A stretch of DNA of 37,827 nucleotides from an uncultured Gammaproteobacteria bacterium (GCA_947258875.1 CAMYKB010000017.1:1-37827); one strand, 5' to 3'; shown: positions 1 through 10,368, counted from the stretch's first letter. Notes: generated from the sequence alone by a model not told the origin. Translations and numbers: made by a program.

Positions 1-1338
1 GTCGACTACTTTCACAGCGGTAACGTAGATACGGAAATGTTCAGCCTGGACCGGGTTGTGCTGGAGCCGCTTCCGTTTTCAGGGAATCTCAATCAACCGG
101 TCGATCAAACCCTGCGCGGCAAATACGCGTTCGAGATTGTCGATCCCGCCAGCGGTGACGTCGCGTGGTCCAGGAGCTTCAGTAGTATCTACGGTGAATG
201 GGAAACGACCGGTGAGGCGCGGCGAGGCACCTGGCGAACGCTACACGAATCTCGGCGTTTTCCCGAGCCGAGGTATCCCGTACAGATCGTGTTGAAGAAG
301 CGCGCGGCAGACGGGACGTTTCGCGAGATCTTCTCGACGTTGGCCGATCCGGCAAGCCGATGGGTGGACCGCTCTCCACTCGTTCAGCAGGGAGAGGTGT
401 GGTCTGTTTTCGAGCACGGGCCGCGGAGCGAGAAAGTCGACCTCCTGGTCCTCGGTGACGGCTACACACGACAAGAGTTGCCCAGCTATCGGACCGACGT
501 CCGTCGGGTGGTCGACGCTCTATTCGCCTATTCTCCGTTCGCCGATCATCGGGAAGACTTCAACGTGTGGGCTATCGACGTCGCTTCGGAGCGCTCCGGT
601 GTATCTCAGCCGCGGACCGGGTTTTGGAACCGCACGCCAATTGGTTTGACGTACAACGCGTTCGACTCCGAGCGCTACATGCTCAGCTTCGAGAATCGTC
701 GCTTTCAGGAGATCGCGGCGCTTGCGCCGTTCGACGCGCTCATCCTCATCGGAAACGGCGAGCAGTATGGGGGTGGGGGAATCTACAATCTGTACTCCAC
801 TGCTGCGGCGAAGAGCGGACAGCTCCCCTACTTGATCGTGCATGAATTCGCTCATGCCTTCGCGGGGCTGGGCGATGAGTACTACACCTCGCAAGTGGCG
901 TACGAAGATTTCACCGCGCCCGGGACCGAGCCTTGGAGTCCCAACGTCACTGCGCTGCTGGATCCCGAGCGTCTGAAGTGGCAGGCGTTGGTGGATGCCG
1001 ATACCCCGACGCCCACTCCCTGGGATCAGGAGGCGTATGACAGCACCTCCCTCGCGCTTCAGGAGACGCGCCAAGCCCTCCGCGCACAGAAAGTTTCCGA
1101 ACAGCGCATGGATCAATACTTCCAGGAGGCCAAGGAGACGACGAGCCGAATCCTGGAGGCGCAGCAGTACTACGGCAAGGTCGGTGCTTTCGAAGGCGCC
1201 GGGTATCAGGCCAAGGGCCTGTACCGACCGGCGGTCGATTGCATCATGTTCACCCGAAACCCGGATTACTTCTGCCCGGTATGCTTGCGCGCCATCGAGC
1301 GCATCATCGACCTCCACACCGGGAAGTCGACTCAATGA
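1..1338 (+). CDS. Peptidase M64 family metallopeptidase, 5' end cut by window edge
   Basis: Predicted zinc metallopeptidase of the IgA-peptidase (M64) type, probably secreted. The frame is open from base 1, and the codons before the first ATG (base 37) read VDYFHSGN, which fits the M64 N-terminal domain, so the true start and any signal peptide lie outside the window. The first ~90 codons are that N-terminal domain. The zinc site HEFAH is at codons 281-285 counted from base 1, followed by GLGDEYY, in which the Asp is the likely third ligand. Near the C-terminus, C-MF...FCPVC matches the conserved Cys region of the family. A charged, helix-prone insert sits between the active site and that region. 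G+C is far higher than in the rest of the window (40 of 60 bases at 301-360), so the gene looks foreign to the main genome. Family call firm; substrate unknown. Confidence 0.85.
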   Translation, partial: VDYFHSGNVDTEMFSLDRVVLEPLPFSGNLNQPVDQTLRGKYAFEIVDPASGDVAWSRSFSSIYGEWETTGEARRGTWRTLHESRRFPEPRYPVQIVLKKRAADGTFREIFSTLADPASRWVDRSPLVQQGEVWSVFEHGPRSEKVDLLVLGDGYTRQELPSYRTDVRRVVDALFAYSPFADHREDFNVWAIDVASERSGVSQPRTGFWNRTPIGLTYNAFDSERYMLSFENRRFQEIAALAPFDALILIGNGEQYGGGGIYNLYSTAAAKSGQLPYLIVHEFAHAFAGLGDEYYTSQVAYEDFTAPGTEPWSPNVTALLDPERLKWQALVDADTPTPTPWDQEAYDSTSLALQETRQALRAQKVSEQRMDQYFQEAKETTSRILEAQQYYGKVGAFEGAGYQAKGLYRPAVDCIMFTRNPDYFCPVCLRAIERIIDLHTGKSTQ

Positions 1339-1523
1339 AGGCGAGATTCACACTCGGACGGAGCGCCATCACGGTCCGGATCCAGCGACCGGCCGATAGA
1401 TCAAAAGCCGCATCGGTGGAGCTTTGTTTGATAACTGTTCACTCGCGATTGTGGCATTTGATCCGCTAGACGAGTTGCGATGCCGGACAAATCCTCCACC
1501 CCGGCTTCGATCGAGCTGAAGAG

Positions 1524-1967
1524 CTACTCTTCTATTGGACTAGTGAAACGAGCCGTCACCAACCACGTGTCGCCTTTCTTTGCATAAATCAGAGCAATCA
1601 GGCTCTTCGATGGTGGCAGTGGATTTCCATCATCATCTATCGAGCCGGTGCTTTCCGAACGGTATTTGTGAATTGCCACGTCTGGCGTCACAAAGACAAT
1701 GCCAACGTCATCTAACAGCTTTACCCGCAAGTCTTTCAGGCGCTCGTGCGTTTGCTGGTGAGCTGCGCGGTCTACTGAGGCCTCGATGTTCTCAAAGGGG
1801 TCCGCATATACATCCAAGTGACCCTTGATATCGCGCGTGTTGGTCGTCTCTATGAGTCGTTTCGTCACTTCACGAATAGCCGCTTCATCTGCCGCTTGGC
1901 CAGCTACCGCTGGCATCGCCGCAAAGAGCAGACACACTCCCATCGTGAGAATCATTAGATACTTCAT
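1524..1967 (-). CDS. Secreted NTF2-like (SnoaL/DUF4440-type) protein
   Basis: A 147-residue protein with a clear signal peptide (MKYLMILTMGVCLLFAAMPAVAG, cleavage expected after AVA-G). The mature part is about 120 residues and has the length and pattern of a SnoaL/DUF4440 NTF2-like fold: an N-terminal helix (AIREVTKRLIETTNTRD), then alternating strands ending in GDTWLVTARF. The ATG follows a good ribosome site (AAGGAGAG, about 6 bases upstream), which supports this start. No catalytic residues can be assigned; the family includes many small-ligand binding proteins and isomerases. It stands alone between two fragments of different base composition. G+C here is about 48% (29 of 60 at 1681-1740), unlike the M64 gene to its left. 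Confidence 0.6.
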   Translation of the reverse strand: MKYLMILTMGVCLLFAAMPAVAGQAADEAAIREVTKRLIETTNTRDIKGHLDVYADPFENIEASVDRAAHQQTHERLKDLRVKLLDDVGIVFVTPDVAIHKYRSESTGSIDDDGNPLPPSKSLIALIYAKKGDTWLVTARFTSPIEE

Positions 1968-2282
1968 GAGAACTCTCCTTCCGCTTGCGAAATTTAGATT
2001 TCTCTGGGATGGAGCCTCCAGGGAGTGTTTGGAGATGTTTTCCCTCCTTCAGCTAAATTGTTCTAGATAAGTGCGAACTTACAGGGAATGCGCTCCCCCT
2101 GGTGGCGCCAAAGGATTTCTGGCTTTTATTACACTTCTTTCAGATTGTCAATTGTCAATTACGAGAACAGGATATTTTCGCTATCAAATTTGACTCGCCG
2201 GCAACCCATCTGCCTCGGCGCTACGGATGGGAAATCGATCCGGTGCGGTGCGCTTTACTCCGACCGCAGGTTGCAGCCACGA
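1968..2282. other. Intergenic stretch without recognisable gene
   Basis: About 315 bases between the NTF2-like gene and the MacB-like fragment. I see no coding region with a supported start. It contains a short tandem repeat (ATTGTCA twice, then ATTACG) near 2147-2163. The promoter of the minus-strand NTF2-like gene must lie in its left part, but no convincing -35/-10 pair is visible. Confidence 0.5.
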
Positions 2283-5200
2283 CTACTCATGCCGTAACGC
2301 CTCAATCGGATCCAGCCGTGCCGCCTGGCGGGCCGGGAAGTAGCCGAAGATCACTCCCACACCGGCCGAGAACAAGAAAGCCACGACGACGATGCTCGGG
2401 TCGAGAACCAAAGGGACGCCTAGAGGCGCTGCCGAAAGCGCGGAGCCGGCGATCCCGAGGGTAATCCCAAGTAGGCCGCCGAACGAAGACAACACCACCG
2501 CCTCCACTAGAAACTGTGTCAACACCTCCCGCTCCATTGCGCCGATGGCGAGGCGAATGCCAATCTCTCGGGTACGTTCGGTCACGGACACGAGCATGAT
2601 ATTCATGATCCCGATTCCGCCCACGAGGAGACTGACTCCCGCCACGGCGCCGAGAAGAGCGGTGAGAGCCTGGGTCGCACCAGACAGGGTGTTGGCAACC
2701 TGCTCCATGTTCATCACCGAAAAATCGTCCTGCCCATCGGCTGAGCCGCGCCTGCGCTCGCGCATGAGCCGCTCGATATCCGTCTCGACCTTCTCGGTCG
2801 AAATGCCGTCTTGAACCGAGACAATCGCAGGCTGATCCAGAGTCGGGTAAGCACCGCAGGCCTCACCAGCATCACACAGAAAATCATCGTTATCGGAATC
2901 ACTACCCGCCAGGACAATATAATTCCCGTTCGCCACGCCACTAAATGAATAACTGATGGCATCACTGGTCGGATCATTGCCTGCAGCAATCGTAAGTGGC
3001 TGCTCGCTGGGTGCATCGTTATTAATCAGTATCACCCAAGTGAAACCAGTATCACCAGTACTGAGCACCCCCTTGCGCATGGTGACAGGCACCGCCAGGG
3101 GGCTGGAGCCTGCGATATCTGTCGTCACGACGATCTCACCCGAATAACTGGCATCGATCAAGCCTGCTCGATCAACATTTACAGTAAGTGTACATGGCAG
3201 CGTGGTGCAACTCGTCGCCGACAGGCCGATCCAGGGTTCACTCGCCGTTATCCCGGTCACAGTAAATGTACCACTGCCGATGTTGTCCAATATCAAGTCT
3301 AGAGAGGTTGTCGTACTGCCAAAATTAAGCGTACCCGGATTGACCGACAAGGTGGGTGGTAAGGGGTTACCGCTGGCGCTCTCCTGCGCGACCTTCACGG
3401 CCTTGAGCGCATCGATCAGACCGTAACCATAAATGTCGTCACGCACGGCAACTCCGTTTGCAGCAACGTCCTCAGTAATCAGTCCCGCCTTCAGGATATT
3501 ATCCAGGTCGGCGGGTGTCATGGCCGGATACAAGGCCTTCATCAGTGCGGCAACGCCTGCCATATGCGGTGACGCCATCGAGGTGCCCTGATAAAAACCA
3601 TACACCGGCTCCGCCGTCCCCGAGGAGTCATCCGCCAAGGTACTCAACACGCCATCGGGATAGGAATCGGGCGTTAGGTTGACCGCGGTATTACCACCGG
3701 GCGCGGCCACATCTATATTGGCACCGAAATTGGAATACGGTGCGCGCGCCTTGTTCACGTCCACTGCACTCACTGCAATCACACCATCGCAGCTCGCAGG
3801 AAATGACGGCGCACTGGTGTTCTCATTACCTGCTGCGGCCACCAGCACCACGCCTTGAGCACGAATTTGATTCATTGCAGTCTGTTCAGCACCACAGGTA
3901 CCTGCACCACCGAAACTCATGTTGATGATATCGGCATGCGGTGTAGGAATGATATTCGAACGATTACTGAGACCAGCCGCATAACGCAGCGCCTCGATGA
4001 TATCGAAGCTGCTGCCACCGGTATCCGTCAAGGCGCGGAGCGGCATAACTTGTGTAGACGTAAGCCATGTTACGCCTGCGACACCCGTGGTATTATTCGT
4101 GGCAGCGGCAATTGTACCGGCAACGTGCGTGCCATGATAACTACTGGAGGAACCGACCAAACGACCCGGGTTACCGGGATCATTGGGATTCGCATCATTA
4201 TCCACAAAATCATAACCCGTAGTGAGCTGACCTGCTAAATCAGGATGCGACAAATACGCCCCGGTATCAACGACGGCCACAATAACATTATTCGTACTAC
4301 TCGGTATTGCGTCCCAGGCCTGCGGCAGGTTAATTAATGGATAATGCCATTGCAAATTGTAATTCTTGTCGTTGGGTGCGGCCGTCGGATAGTAGATCCT
4401 GTTAAGATGCGCCGACTCAATGTCGGCGCGCTTACGCAATGCCTGTATGACCTTGATGGTCTCGTGCTTGAGCCGCAGTTCTGCACTCATAGCAGCAACG
4501 CCAGCGTCGCGTGTGTCCATTGGCGTCATACCCAGCACCGTCAATGCCTGGATTTGCTGATCGGTATCACCCATCGTCAGCAGCACTTCACGCCCCGCTG
4601 CACCACCCTTGACGCGCATGCCTACCTGACCGGCTAGCGTCGCCAATCTGTCGTTTGCATTCGCCGGCAGGAATTGATTCCTGAAGCGCACAATCACCTC
4701 ACCGGGCACAAAATCGTCTTCGACACGCATCATACCTGCCGAAGCGACTGCGATATCACCGATTGCGAGACTGTAACTGGAGCCACCAGACGTTGCTTCG
4801 ACTTCGACGACATACAAACCGTCCGCAGGTACGGTAACACTCTCCATTGCGGCGTTGGCAACAAATGCCGAGGAGGCTATTGGTGTCGTTGCAGTCGTAG
4901 AATCATACAGGTTCACACCCAGACTGGTTGCTTGAGATGGATCGCTGATATTCAGCACCACCGCCTGGTCCTGTACCAGACTGACCTGATAACGGTCTAG
5001 CGGGTCGGGTATATCCTTAAAGCGGTCCGGGTTTGCTGAGGTTGTGTCATTGGTTGCTGTCGCCGTCACATAACCGCCCACGATCACCGGGTTCGCCAGC
5101 AGCTGCTCCTGCCCGGAGACATCGTTGTCAGTATTCAGGGAAAGCGGATCATTGGTATCGCCATCGATAGCGGTACCAGATGCGGCGGTGATGGTACCAC

Positions 5201-5315
5201 TAACCGTAAACGTTGTAGGCGGGGGAGGGAAAGTAGAACCGCCGCCTCCGCCGCCACAAGCTGCGATGGCGAACGTAAGACTACATAGATATAACTGGTA
5301 TTTCGGCTTCAGCAT
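2283..5315 (-). CDS. S8 (subtilisin) peptidase lipoprotein fused in frame to a MacB/FtsX permease C-terminus
   Basis: A 1010-residue chimeric reading frame. I place the start at the ATG at 5315 (MLKPKYQLYLC...) because it opens a lipoprotein signal with lipobox AIAAC; an upstream TTG at 5348 is less likely. Residues ~25-230 hold a low-complexity linker and a prepeptidase-type beta domain. Residues ~330-640 form an S8 catalytic domain with the full triad: Asp350 (VVDTG), His394 (HGTHVAG) and Ser579 (GTSMASPH). Two beta-sandwich domains follow to about residue 833. From about residue 835 the sequence is instead the C-terminal FtsX domain of a MacB ABC permease: IGIMNIMLVSVTERTREIGI, three hydrophobic segments and the ending RLDPIEALRHE. 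The MacB ATPase and first membrane helix are absent. A secreted lipoprotein protease ending in an inner-membrane permease module makes little biological sense, and base composition changes at the join, so this may be a chimera. Confidence 0.75.
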   Translation of the reverse strand: MLKPKYQLYLCSLTFAIAACGGGGGGSTFPPPPTTFTVSGTITAASGTAIDGDTNDPLSLNTDNDVSGQEQLLANPVIVGGYVTATATNDTTSANPDRFKDIPDPLDRYQVSLVQDQAVVLNISDPSQATSLGVNLYDSTTATTPIASSAFVANAAMESVTVPADGLYVVEVEATSGGSSYSLAIGDIAVASAGMMRVEDDFVPGEVIVRFRNQFLPANANDRLATLAGQVGMRVKGGAAGREVLLTMGDTDQQIQALTVLGMTPMDTRDAGVAAMSAELRLKHETIKVIQALRKRADIESAHLNRIYYPTAAPNDKNYNLQWHYPLINLPQAWDAIPSSTNNVIVAVVDTGAYLSHPDLAGQLTTGYDFVDNDANPNDPGNPGRLVGSSSSYHGTHVAGTIAAATNNTTGVAGVTWLTSTQVMPLRALTDTGGSSFDIIEALRYAAGLSNRSNIIPTPHADIINMSFGGAGTCGAEQTAMNQIRAQGVVLVAAAGNENTSAPSFPASCDGVIAVSAVDVNKARAPYSNFGANIDVAAPGGNTAVNLTPDSYPDGVLSTLADDSSGTAEPVYGFYQGTSMASPHMAGVAALMKALYPAMTPADLDNILKAGLITEDVAANGVAVRDDIYGYGLIDALKAVKVAQESASGNPLPPTLSVNPGTLNFGSTTTSLDLILDNIGSGTFTVTGITASEPWIGLSATSCTTLPCTLTVNVDRAGLIDASYSGEIVVTTDIAGSSPLAVPVTMRKGVLSTGDTGFTWVILINNDAPSEQPLTIAAGNDPTSDAISYSFSGVANGNYIVLAGSDSDNDDFLCDAGEACGAYPTLDQPAIVSVQDGISTEKVETDIERLMRERRRGSADGQDDFSVMNMEQVANTLSGATQALTALLGAVAGVSLLVGGIGIMNIMLVSVTERTREIGIRLAIGAMEREVLTQFLVEAVVLSSFGGLLGITLGIAGSALSAAPLGVPLVLDPSIVVVAFLFSAGVGVIFGYFPARQAARLDPIEALRHE

Positions 5316-5495
5316 CAAAGTCGTGATCTCCCGAGTTCCGTTAATCAAGCGCGGACGCTATCATGTCCCTGTGATTCAAACAGGAAACCACCCCATTAGA
5401 CAACTTGAATGTCTGCCATTTGTGCTCGATTGCCCGAATTATGCCAAATTCGTAACCACAACCGCTGATGTCACACTTTTTTCACCCCGAGATGC

Positions 5496-7871
5496 TCAAT
5501 CAGCCGGTGTCTGATCCGCCATAAATAGCCAGGTCTCGACCACGGTGTCCGGATTAAGCGATACGCTGTCTATGCCTTCCTCTAATAACCACTTGGCGAG
5601 ATCGGGATGATCCGAGGGACCCTGCCCGCAAATACCGACATATTTTCCCGCCTTATGGCAGGCCTGTATTGCCTGATGCAACAGCGTTTTGACGGCCTCA
5701 TTGCGTTCATCGAAAAGGGATGCGACCAGGCCTGAGTCGCGATCCAGCCCCAGGGTTAACTGTGTAAGGTCGTTGGAACCGATTGAGAAGCCGTCGAAAT
5801 ACTCCAGGAACTGTTCAGCCAGGATGACGTTCGAAGGGATCTCGCACATCATGATCACCCGCAGTCCATTATCGCCACGCACCAGCCCATTCTCTGCCAT
5901 CAGTTGCGTCACCTGACGGGCCTCGTCCAGCGTGCGCACAAACGGCACCATGACTTCAATATTGGTCAGATTCATGTCATCGCGCACTTTTTTCAAGGCA
6001 CGGCATTCCAGTTCAAAACATTCGCGAAACGATTCCGAGATGTAACGCGACGCGCCACGAAAACCGATCATCGGGTTTTCTTCTTGCGGTTCGTAACGTT
6101 GCCCTCCAACCAAATGTGCATATTCGTTAGACTTGAAATCAGATAGGCGCACGATTACAGGCGCGGGGGTAAATGTTGCTGCTAGGGTCGCAATACCTTC
6201 AACCAATTTTTCGACATAAAACTCCACAGGACCGGCGTAGCCGGAAATCCGGTGCCGGATCTCGCGTTGCAGGTCACCTGTGAGGCTGTCGTATTCCAGT
6301 AAGGCCCGTGGATGCACACCGATCATCTTGGCGATCACGAATTCCAGGCGCGCGAGCCCGACCCCGGCATTAGGGATCGATGCAAACTGCATCGCACGCT
6401 CGGGATTGCCGACATTCATCATCACCTTAAGCGGCAAGTCCGGCATCTTATCGAAAGCGAATTGTTTGATTTCGTAATCTAACAGGCCACTATATATTTT
6501 CCCGGTATCACCTTCCGCACAGGAGACCGTAACTTCTGTCGCATCAGGCAACACAGCTGTAGCATCACCACAACCCACCACCGCCGGAATACCCAGTTCG
6601 CGAGCGATGATCGCCGCATGACAGGTACGCCCGCCGCGGTTGGTAACAATCGCTGCAGCGCGTTTCATAATCGGCTCCCAGTCCGGATCGGTCATATCGG
6701 TGACCAACACATCGCCCGTCTGCACCCTGTCCATTTGCTGCAGATCATTGATGACACGCGTCACACCTGTCCCGATGCGTTGCCCGACGGCGCGTCCTTT
6801 CGCCAGTACCCCGCCCTCTGCCTTAAGCACGTAACGTTCGATGGTCTGGCCATCGCGGCTCTTCACGGTTTCTGGCCGCGCCTGTACAATATAGAGTTTG
6901 CCGTCGACTCCATCCTTGGCCCATTCGATGTCCATCGGACGGCCATAGTGTTTTTCAATCGTGACCGCCTGTTTTGCCAGTTCGGTGATCTCGGTGTCGT
7001 TGAGCACGAACAACTCCGTTTCGCTGTCCTCAACATCGATCACTTGCACGGGTTCCTCGGCATCCCTGGCATGGTTATAAATCATCTTGATCGCCTTGCT
7101 GCCGCGATTGCGCTGCAAAATAGCAGGACGCCCCGTAGCCAGCGTCGGTTTATGCACATAGAATTCGTCTGGATTGACCGACCCCTGCACTACAGTTTCG
7201 CCCAGTCCGTAACTTCCGGTAATGAACACCACATCCGGGAATCCGGACTCGGTATCAAGGGTAAACATCACCCCACTGCAGGCAATGTCGCTGCGGACCA
7301 TACGCTGCACTCCGGCAGACAAGGCAACATCATGGTGCGCAAAACCCTGATGTACACGATAGGAAATGGCGCGATTATTAAACAGTGAAGCGAAGACTTT
7401 TTTAACGGCCAACAGCACATCATCCAAGCCGCGGACATTCAGGTAAGTTTCCTGTTGCCCCGCAAACGATGCCTCGGGCAAGTCTTCTGCAGTAGCAGAT
7501 GAGCGCACAGCCACCGAAATATCGCTGCCAGCACTGTCCACCATCTGTGTGTAGGCTGCGCTAATGGTGTCTTGCAAATCCTGCGGTAAACTTGCGTCGA
7601 TCACCCACTGGCGAATCCTGCTGCCAGCCGCCGCCAACGCAGTAACGTCCTCGACATCCAGCTCCTGCAATATCGCATTAATACGTTTTGTCAGGCCCGC
7701 CTCATCGAGAAAGCGGTTAAAGGCTGCCGCGGTGGTTGCAAAGCCACCCGGCACCGCAACACCCAGCGCACTCAGATTGTTAAACATTTCACCCAGCGAG
7801 GCATTTTTTCCGCCTACCCTGGCCACATCGTTCATGCCGATTTCACTGAAATCCAGGACATATTCACTCAT
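5496..7871 (-). CDS. ppsA: Phosphoenolpyruvate synthase (pyruvate, water dikinase)
   Basis: Converts pyruvate, ATP and water to PEP, AMP and phosphate, the entry to gluconeogenesis. The ATG at 7871 ([16 protein letters not shown]) is chosen over an upstream GTG at 7889 because it matches the usual N-terminus and has AGG at a workable distance. Length is 791 residues, close to the E. coli enzyme. The N-terminal ATP-binding domain shows [11 protein letters not shown] and [17 protein letters not shown]. The phosphohistidine is His418 in [15 protein letters not shown]. The C-terminal PEP/pyruvate barrel ends with [12 protein letters not shown], which carries the catalytic Cys, and SVSLNPD. It is transcribed divergently from its regulator ppsR with a 93-bp gap. 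Together with the glyoxylate genes downstream this points to growth on acetate or other two- and three-carbon substrates. Confidence 0.97.
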   Translation of the reverse strand: MSEYVLDFSEIGMNDVARVGGKNASLGEMFNNLSALGVAVPGGFATTAAAFNRFLDEAGLTKRINAILQELDVEDVTALAAAGSRIRQWVIDASLPQDLQDTISAAYTQMVDSAGSDISVAVRSSATAEDLPEASFAGQQETYLNVRGLDDVLLAVKKVFASLFNNRAISYRVHQGFAHHDVALSAGVQRMVRSDIACSGVMFTLDTESGFPDVVFITGSYGLGETVVQGSVNPDEFYVHKPTLATGRPAILQRNRGSKAIKMIYNHARDAEEPVQVIDVEDSETELFVLNDTEITELAKQAVTIEKHYGRPMDIEWAKDGVDGKLYIVQARPETVKSRDGQTIERYVLKAEGGVLAKGRAVGQRIGTGVTRVINDLQQMDRVQTGDVLVTDMTDPDWEPIMKRAAAIVTNRGGRTCHAAIIARELGIPAVVGCGDATAVLPDATEVTVSCAEGDTGKIYSGLLDYEIKQFAFDKMPDLPLKVMMNVGNPERAMQFASIPNAGVGLARLEFVIAKMIGVHPRALLEYDSLTGDLQREIRHRISGYAGPVEFYVEKLVEGIATLAATFTPAPVIVRLSDFKSNEYAHLVGGQRYEPQEENPMIGFRGASRYISESFRECFELECRALKKVRDDMNLTNIEVMVPFVRTLDEARQVTQLMAENGLVRGDNGLRVIMMCEIPSNVILAEQFLEYFDGFSIGSNDLTQLTLGLDRDSGLVASLFDERNEAVKTLLHQAIQACHKAGKYVGICGQGPSDHPDLAKWLLEEGIDSVSLNPDTVVETWLFMADQTPAD

Positions 7872-7964
7872 CACGGCTTGCCTATCCACTCAAGAACCCT
7901 CACACTTGCGCCAAATTATACCCGCTCAACTTACATTCACATAAGATCAGTATCAGCCAGGACT

Positions 7965-8789
7965 ATGCCTAAACGTACGGTTTTCTTTCTATCCAATCGC
8001 ACCGCCATCACCGCTGAAACACTCGGCCATAGCCTGCTCGCGCAATTCAAGGATATGGACTTTGAGGAAATCACGGTGCCATACATAGACAGTAGCGAAA
8101 AAGCGGAGCAGGCCGTTGCGCAGATATGTGACGCCGCGCAGCAAGACCAACAAAAACCCATCGTTTTCAGCACCCTCGCCGAACCTGAAATTCGTCGCAT
8201 GATCACTGACTGCAACGATGCCCTGGTTATGGATTTGTTTCATGCCTTCTTGCCACACCTTGAACAGGAACTCCAGATAAAACCGTTACTCCAAAAAGGC
8301 CGATCACACCGCATCAGCGACGTAGGCAAATACGAATCCAGGATCGATGCGATCAATTTTACATTGCAACACGATGATGGCGCTTACACCAAACATTACG
8401 ATCAATCCGACATCATCCTCATCGGCGTGTCACGTTCCGGCAAAACACCCACTTGTCTATATCTTGCCTTGCAATTCGGCATCTGTGCTGCGAATTATCC
8501 GATCACCGAAGAGGATCTCGACTCAGACACATTACCTGCGCCGCTACGGCCATACATGCATAAACTCTATGGCCTGACGACCGACCCACAACGCCTGCAA
8601 GATATTCGTCAGGAACGCCGCCCCAACAGCCGCTACGCGTCACTCGAACAATGCCGCCACGAAATCCGCGCTACTGAAGAGCTCTTCATAACGCAACGCG
8701 TCCCCTACCTTAACAGCAGCACTATGTCGGTGGAAGAAATCGCAACCCGCATCGTTGAGGATCGCGGCCTGCACCGACACGGCTACTAG
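7965..8789 (+). CDS. ppsR: PEP synthase regulatory protein (bifunctional kinase/pyrophosphorylase, DUF299)
   Basis: The family inactivates PpsA by ADP-dependent phosphorylation of a Thr next to the catalytic His and reactivates it by phosphate-dependent pyrophosphorylysis. The ATG at 7965 begins MPKRTVFFLSNRTAITAETLGHSLL, the typical PpsR N-terminus; further upstream codons in frame are unlike the family. The nucleotide-binding loop GVSRSGKTPTCLYLA is intact, and the C-terminal VPYLNSSTMSVEEIATRI is characteristic. Length is 274 residues, as in other PpsR proteins. It is divergent to ppsA, the usual arrangement, so both genes likely share the 93-bp control region. AGGA lies only 2 bases before the start, so the ribosome site is poor. 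Confidence 0.95.
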   Translation: MPKRTVFFLSNRTAITAETLGHSLLAQFKDMDFEEITVPYIDSSEKAEQAVAQICDAAQQDQQKPIVFSTLAEPEIRRMITDCNDALVMDLFHAFLPHLEQELQIKPLLQKGRSHRISDVGKYESRIDAINFTLQHDDGAYTKHYDQSDIILIGVSRSGKTPTCLYLALQFGICAANYPITEEDLDSDTLPAPLRPYMHKLYGLTTDPQRLQDIRQERRPNSRYASLEQCRHEIRATEELFITQRVPYLNSSTMSVEEIATRIVEDRGLHRHGY

Positions 8790-8825
8790 CCTAGCCTTGC
8801 TCACATCCTCTACACACCCAGTGCA

Positions 8826-10169
8826 CTACATGTGTTTGATCATGGCCTCACCAAAACCAGAGGTCGTCACCAGCGTAGCGCCCGGCATCAGCCGTTCCAG
8901 ATCTTCTGTCACTGCGCGCTTACTATCAGGTTTGGTGCCCTTACGCTTTTCTTGCATACCTGCTCTGGCACGCGCCAGATCATAGGTCACAGTCTTGGCG
9001 GCAATGGCGCCGGCAACACCCTTCAATACCAGGTCAGCGGCCTCCACCCAGCCCATATAACGCAGCATCATTTCAGCGGACAAGATTATCGAGCCCGGAT
9101 TGACGCGATTCTTGCCGGCATATTTTGGTGCAGTCCCGTGCGTAGCTTCGAAGACAGCAACTGAGTCGGCTATATTGGCGCCAGGGGCAATTCCGATGCC
9201 ACCGACCTGTGCCGCCAGCGCATCGGAGATATAATCACCATTCAAATTGAGTGTTGCAATGACGTCATACAAATCGGGTTTGAGCAAAATCTGCTGTAGG
9301 AAATTATCAGCGATCACGTCCTTGACAGTAATCTCGTTTCCCGTTTTGGGATTGGTGAAGCGGCACCAGGGACCGTCGCCGATTTCTGTCGCACCGAACT
9401 CTGCCTTGGCAAGTTCATAACCCCAGCTACGAAATGCACCTTCGGTGTATTTCATAATATTGCCCTTATGCACCAGTGACACCGAGCTGCGGTCATAATC
9501 GACCGCGTATTGCATGGCTTTACGGATCAGCCGCTGAGAACCCTCACGTGAGACAGGCTTGACACCGATACCTGATGTTTCAGGAAAGCGGATCTCCGTA
9601 ACACCCATTTCGTTCTGCAGAAAATCAATCACTTTCTTGGCTTCGGGAGAATCTGCCGGCCACTCAATACCGGCATAGATGTCTTCGGTATTCTCACGGA
9701 AAATAATCATATCAGTGGAGTCCGGATCACTAATGGGTGTGGGTGTGCCCGGGAAATAGCGTATCGGCCTTACGCAGGCATATAGATCCATTTCCTGACG
9801 TATAGAGACGTTGAGTGAGCGCATGCCACCACCAACCGGGGTCGTCAACGGACCCTTTATGGATACCACGTATTCTTTCATAGCTGCCAACGACTCGCCC
9901 GGAAGCCAGCTATCCTCGCCATACAACTTGACGGCTTTTTCCCCGGCATACACCTCCATCCAGGCAATCACACGCTTGCCACCATAGGCCTTCTTGACGG
10001 CAGCATTGACAACCCGGCGCATCACCGGAGTCACATCGATACCGATACCATCTCCTTCTATATACGGAATTATGGGTCGGTCCGGGACATTGAGCGTGTG
10101 ATCCTTATTGGCTGTAATGACTTCTCCATCAGCGGGAATAACGATATGTTCAAAGTGTTCGGTAGCCAT
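8826..10169 (-). CDS. icd: NADP-dependent isocitrate dehydrogenase
   Basis: Oxidative decarboxylation of isocitrate to 2-oxoglutarate in the TCA cycle, competing with isocitrate lyase encoded just upstream. The 447-residue protein contains the substrate and regulatory segment [18 protein letters not shown] (first Ser equivalent to the AceK-phosphorylated Ser113 of E. coli), the metal site around [13 protein letters not shown], and [11 protein letters not shown], whose Lys-Tyr pair is the NADP-specificity signature. The ATG at 10169 has AGGA 7 bases upstream. It is about 30 residues longer than the E. coli enzyme. Most of the excess is a charged insert of about 25 residues ([20 protein letters not shown] region, about residues 399-423) between VTYD and LERLM near the C-terminus. 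No aceK is present in the window. Confidence 0.96.
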   Translation of the reverse strand: MATEHFEHIVIPADGEVITANKDHTLNVPDRPIIPYIEGDGIGIDVTPVMRRVVNAAVKKAYGGKRVIAWMEVYAGEKAVKLYGEDSWLPGESLAAMKEYVVSIKGPLTTPVGGGMRSLNVSIRQEMDLYACVRPIRYFPGTPTPISDPDSTDMIIFRENTEDIYAGIEWPADSPEAKKVIDFLQNEMGVTEIRFPETSGIGVKPVSREGSQRLIRKAMQYAVDYDRSSVSLVHKGNIMKYTEGAFRSWGYELAKAEFGATEIGDGPWCRFTNPKTGNEITVKDVIADNFLQQILLKPDLYDVIATLNLNGDYISDALAAQVGGIGIAPGANIADSVAVFEATHGTAPKYAGKNRVNPGSIILSAEMMLRYMGWVEAADLVLKGVAGAIAAKTVTYDLARARAGMQEKRKGTKPDSKRAVTEDLERLMPGATLVTTSGFGEAMIKHM

Positions 10170-10281
10170 ATGACAATCCTCGTAAAAGCGCTGTAATTTG
10201 ATCGGTTCTTAAAATCGGCACAGGATAGCACAGGGAGCCTCGCTACGGCTGTCCAACCGATGCGTTTGCGTTCCTACACTG

Positions 10282-10324
10282 CAAAAAAATCCCGAAAGGT
10301 CCAAGGGGGTGGAACCTTTCGGGA
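10282..10324 (-). terminator. Rho-independent terminator of aceBA
   Basis: Read on the minus strand, a 10-bp perfect stem TCCCGAAAGG / CCTTTCGGGA, extended by TCC/GGA with one bulged T, is followed directly by a run of seven T. It lies 45 bases after the aceA stop codon, so it ends the aceB-aceA transcript before icd. Confidence 0.92.
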
Positions 10325-10368
10325 ATGGACATACAGCACATCCAAATTGACGAGGGAGGAAAAGCTAT

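Noticed and set aside
1-1331. GTCGAC (SalI) sites at base 1 and at 1326-1331, as possible cloning joins
   Set aside because: Further GTCGAC sites occur inside the same gene (about 435 and 504), as expected at this G+C; no evidence of a cloning junction.
520-1335. 271-residue minus-strand frame opposite the M64 gene
   Set aside because: High G+C gives long antisense frames; the plus-strand frame carries the zinc motif and conserved domains.
6618-7388. 256-residue plus-strand frame inside ppsA
   Set aside because: Antisense shadow of ppsA with no family features.
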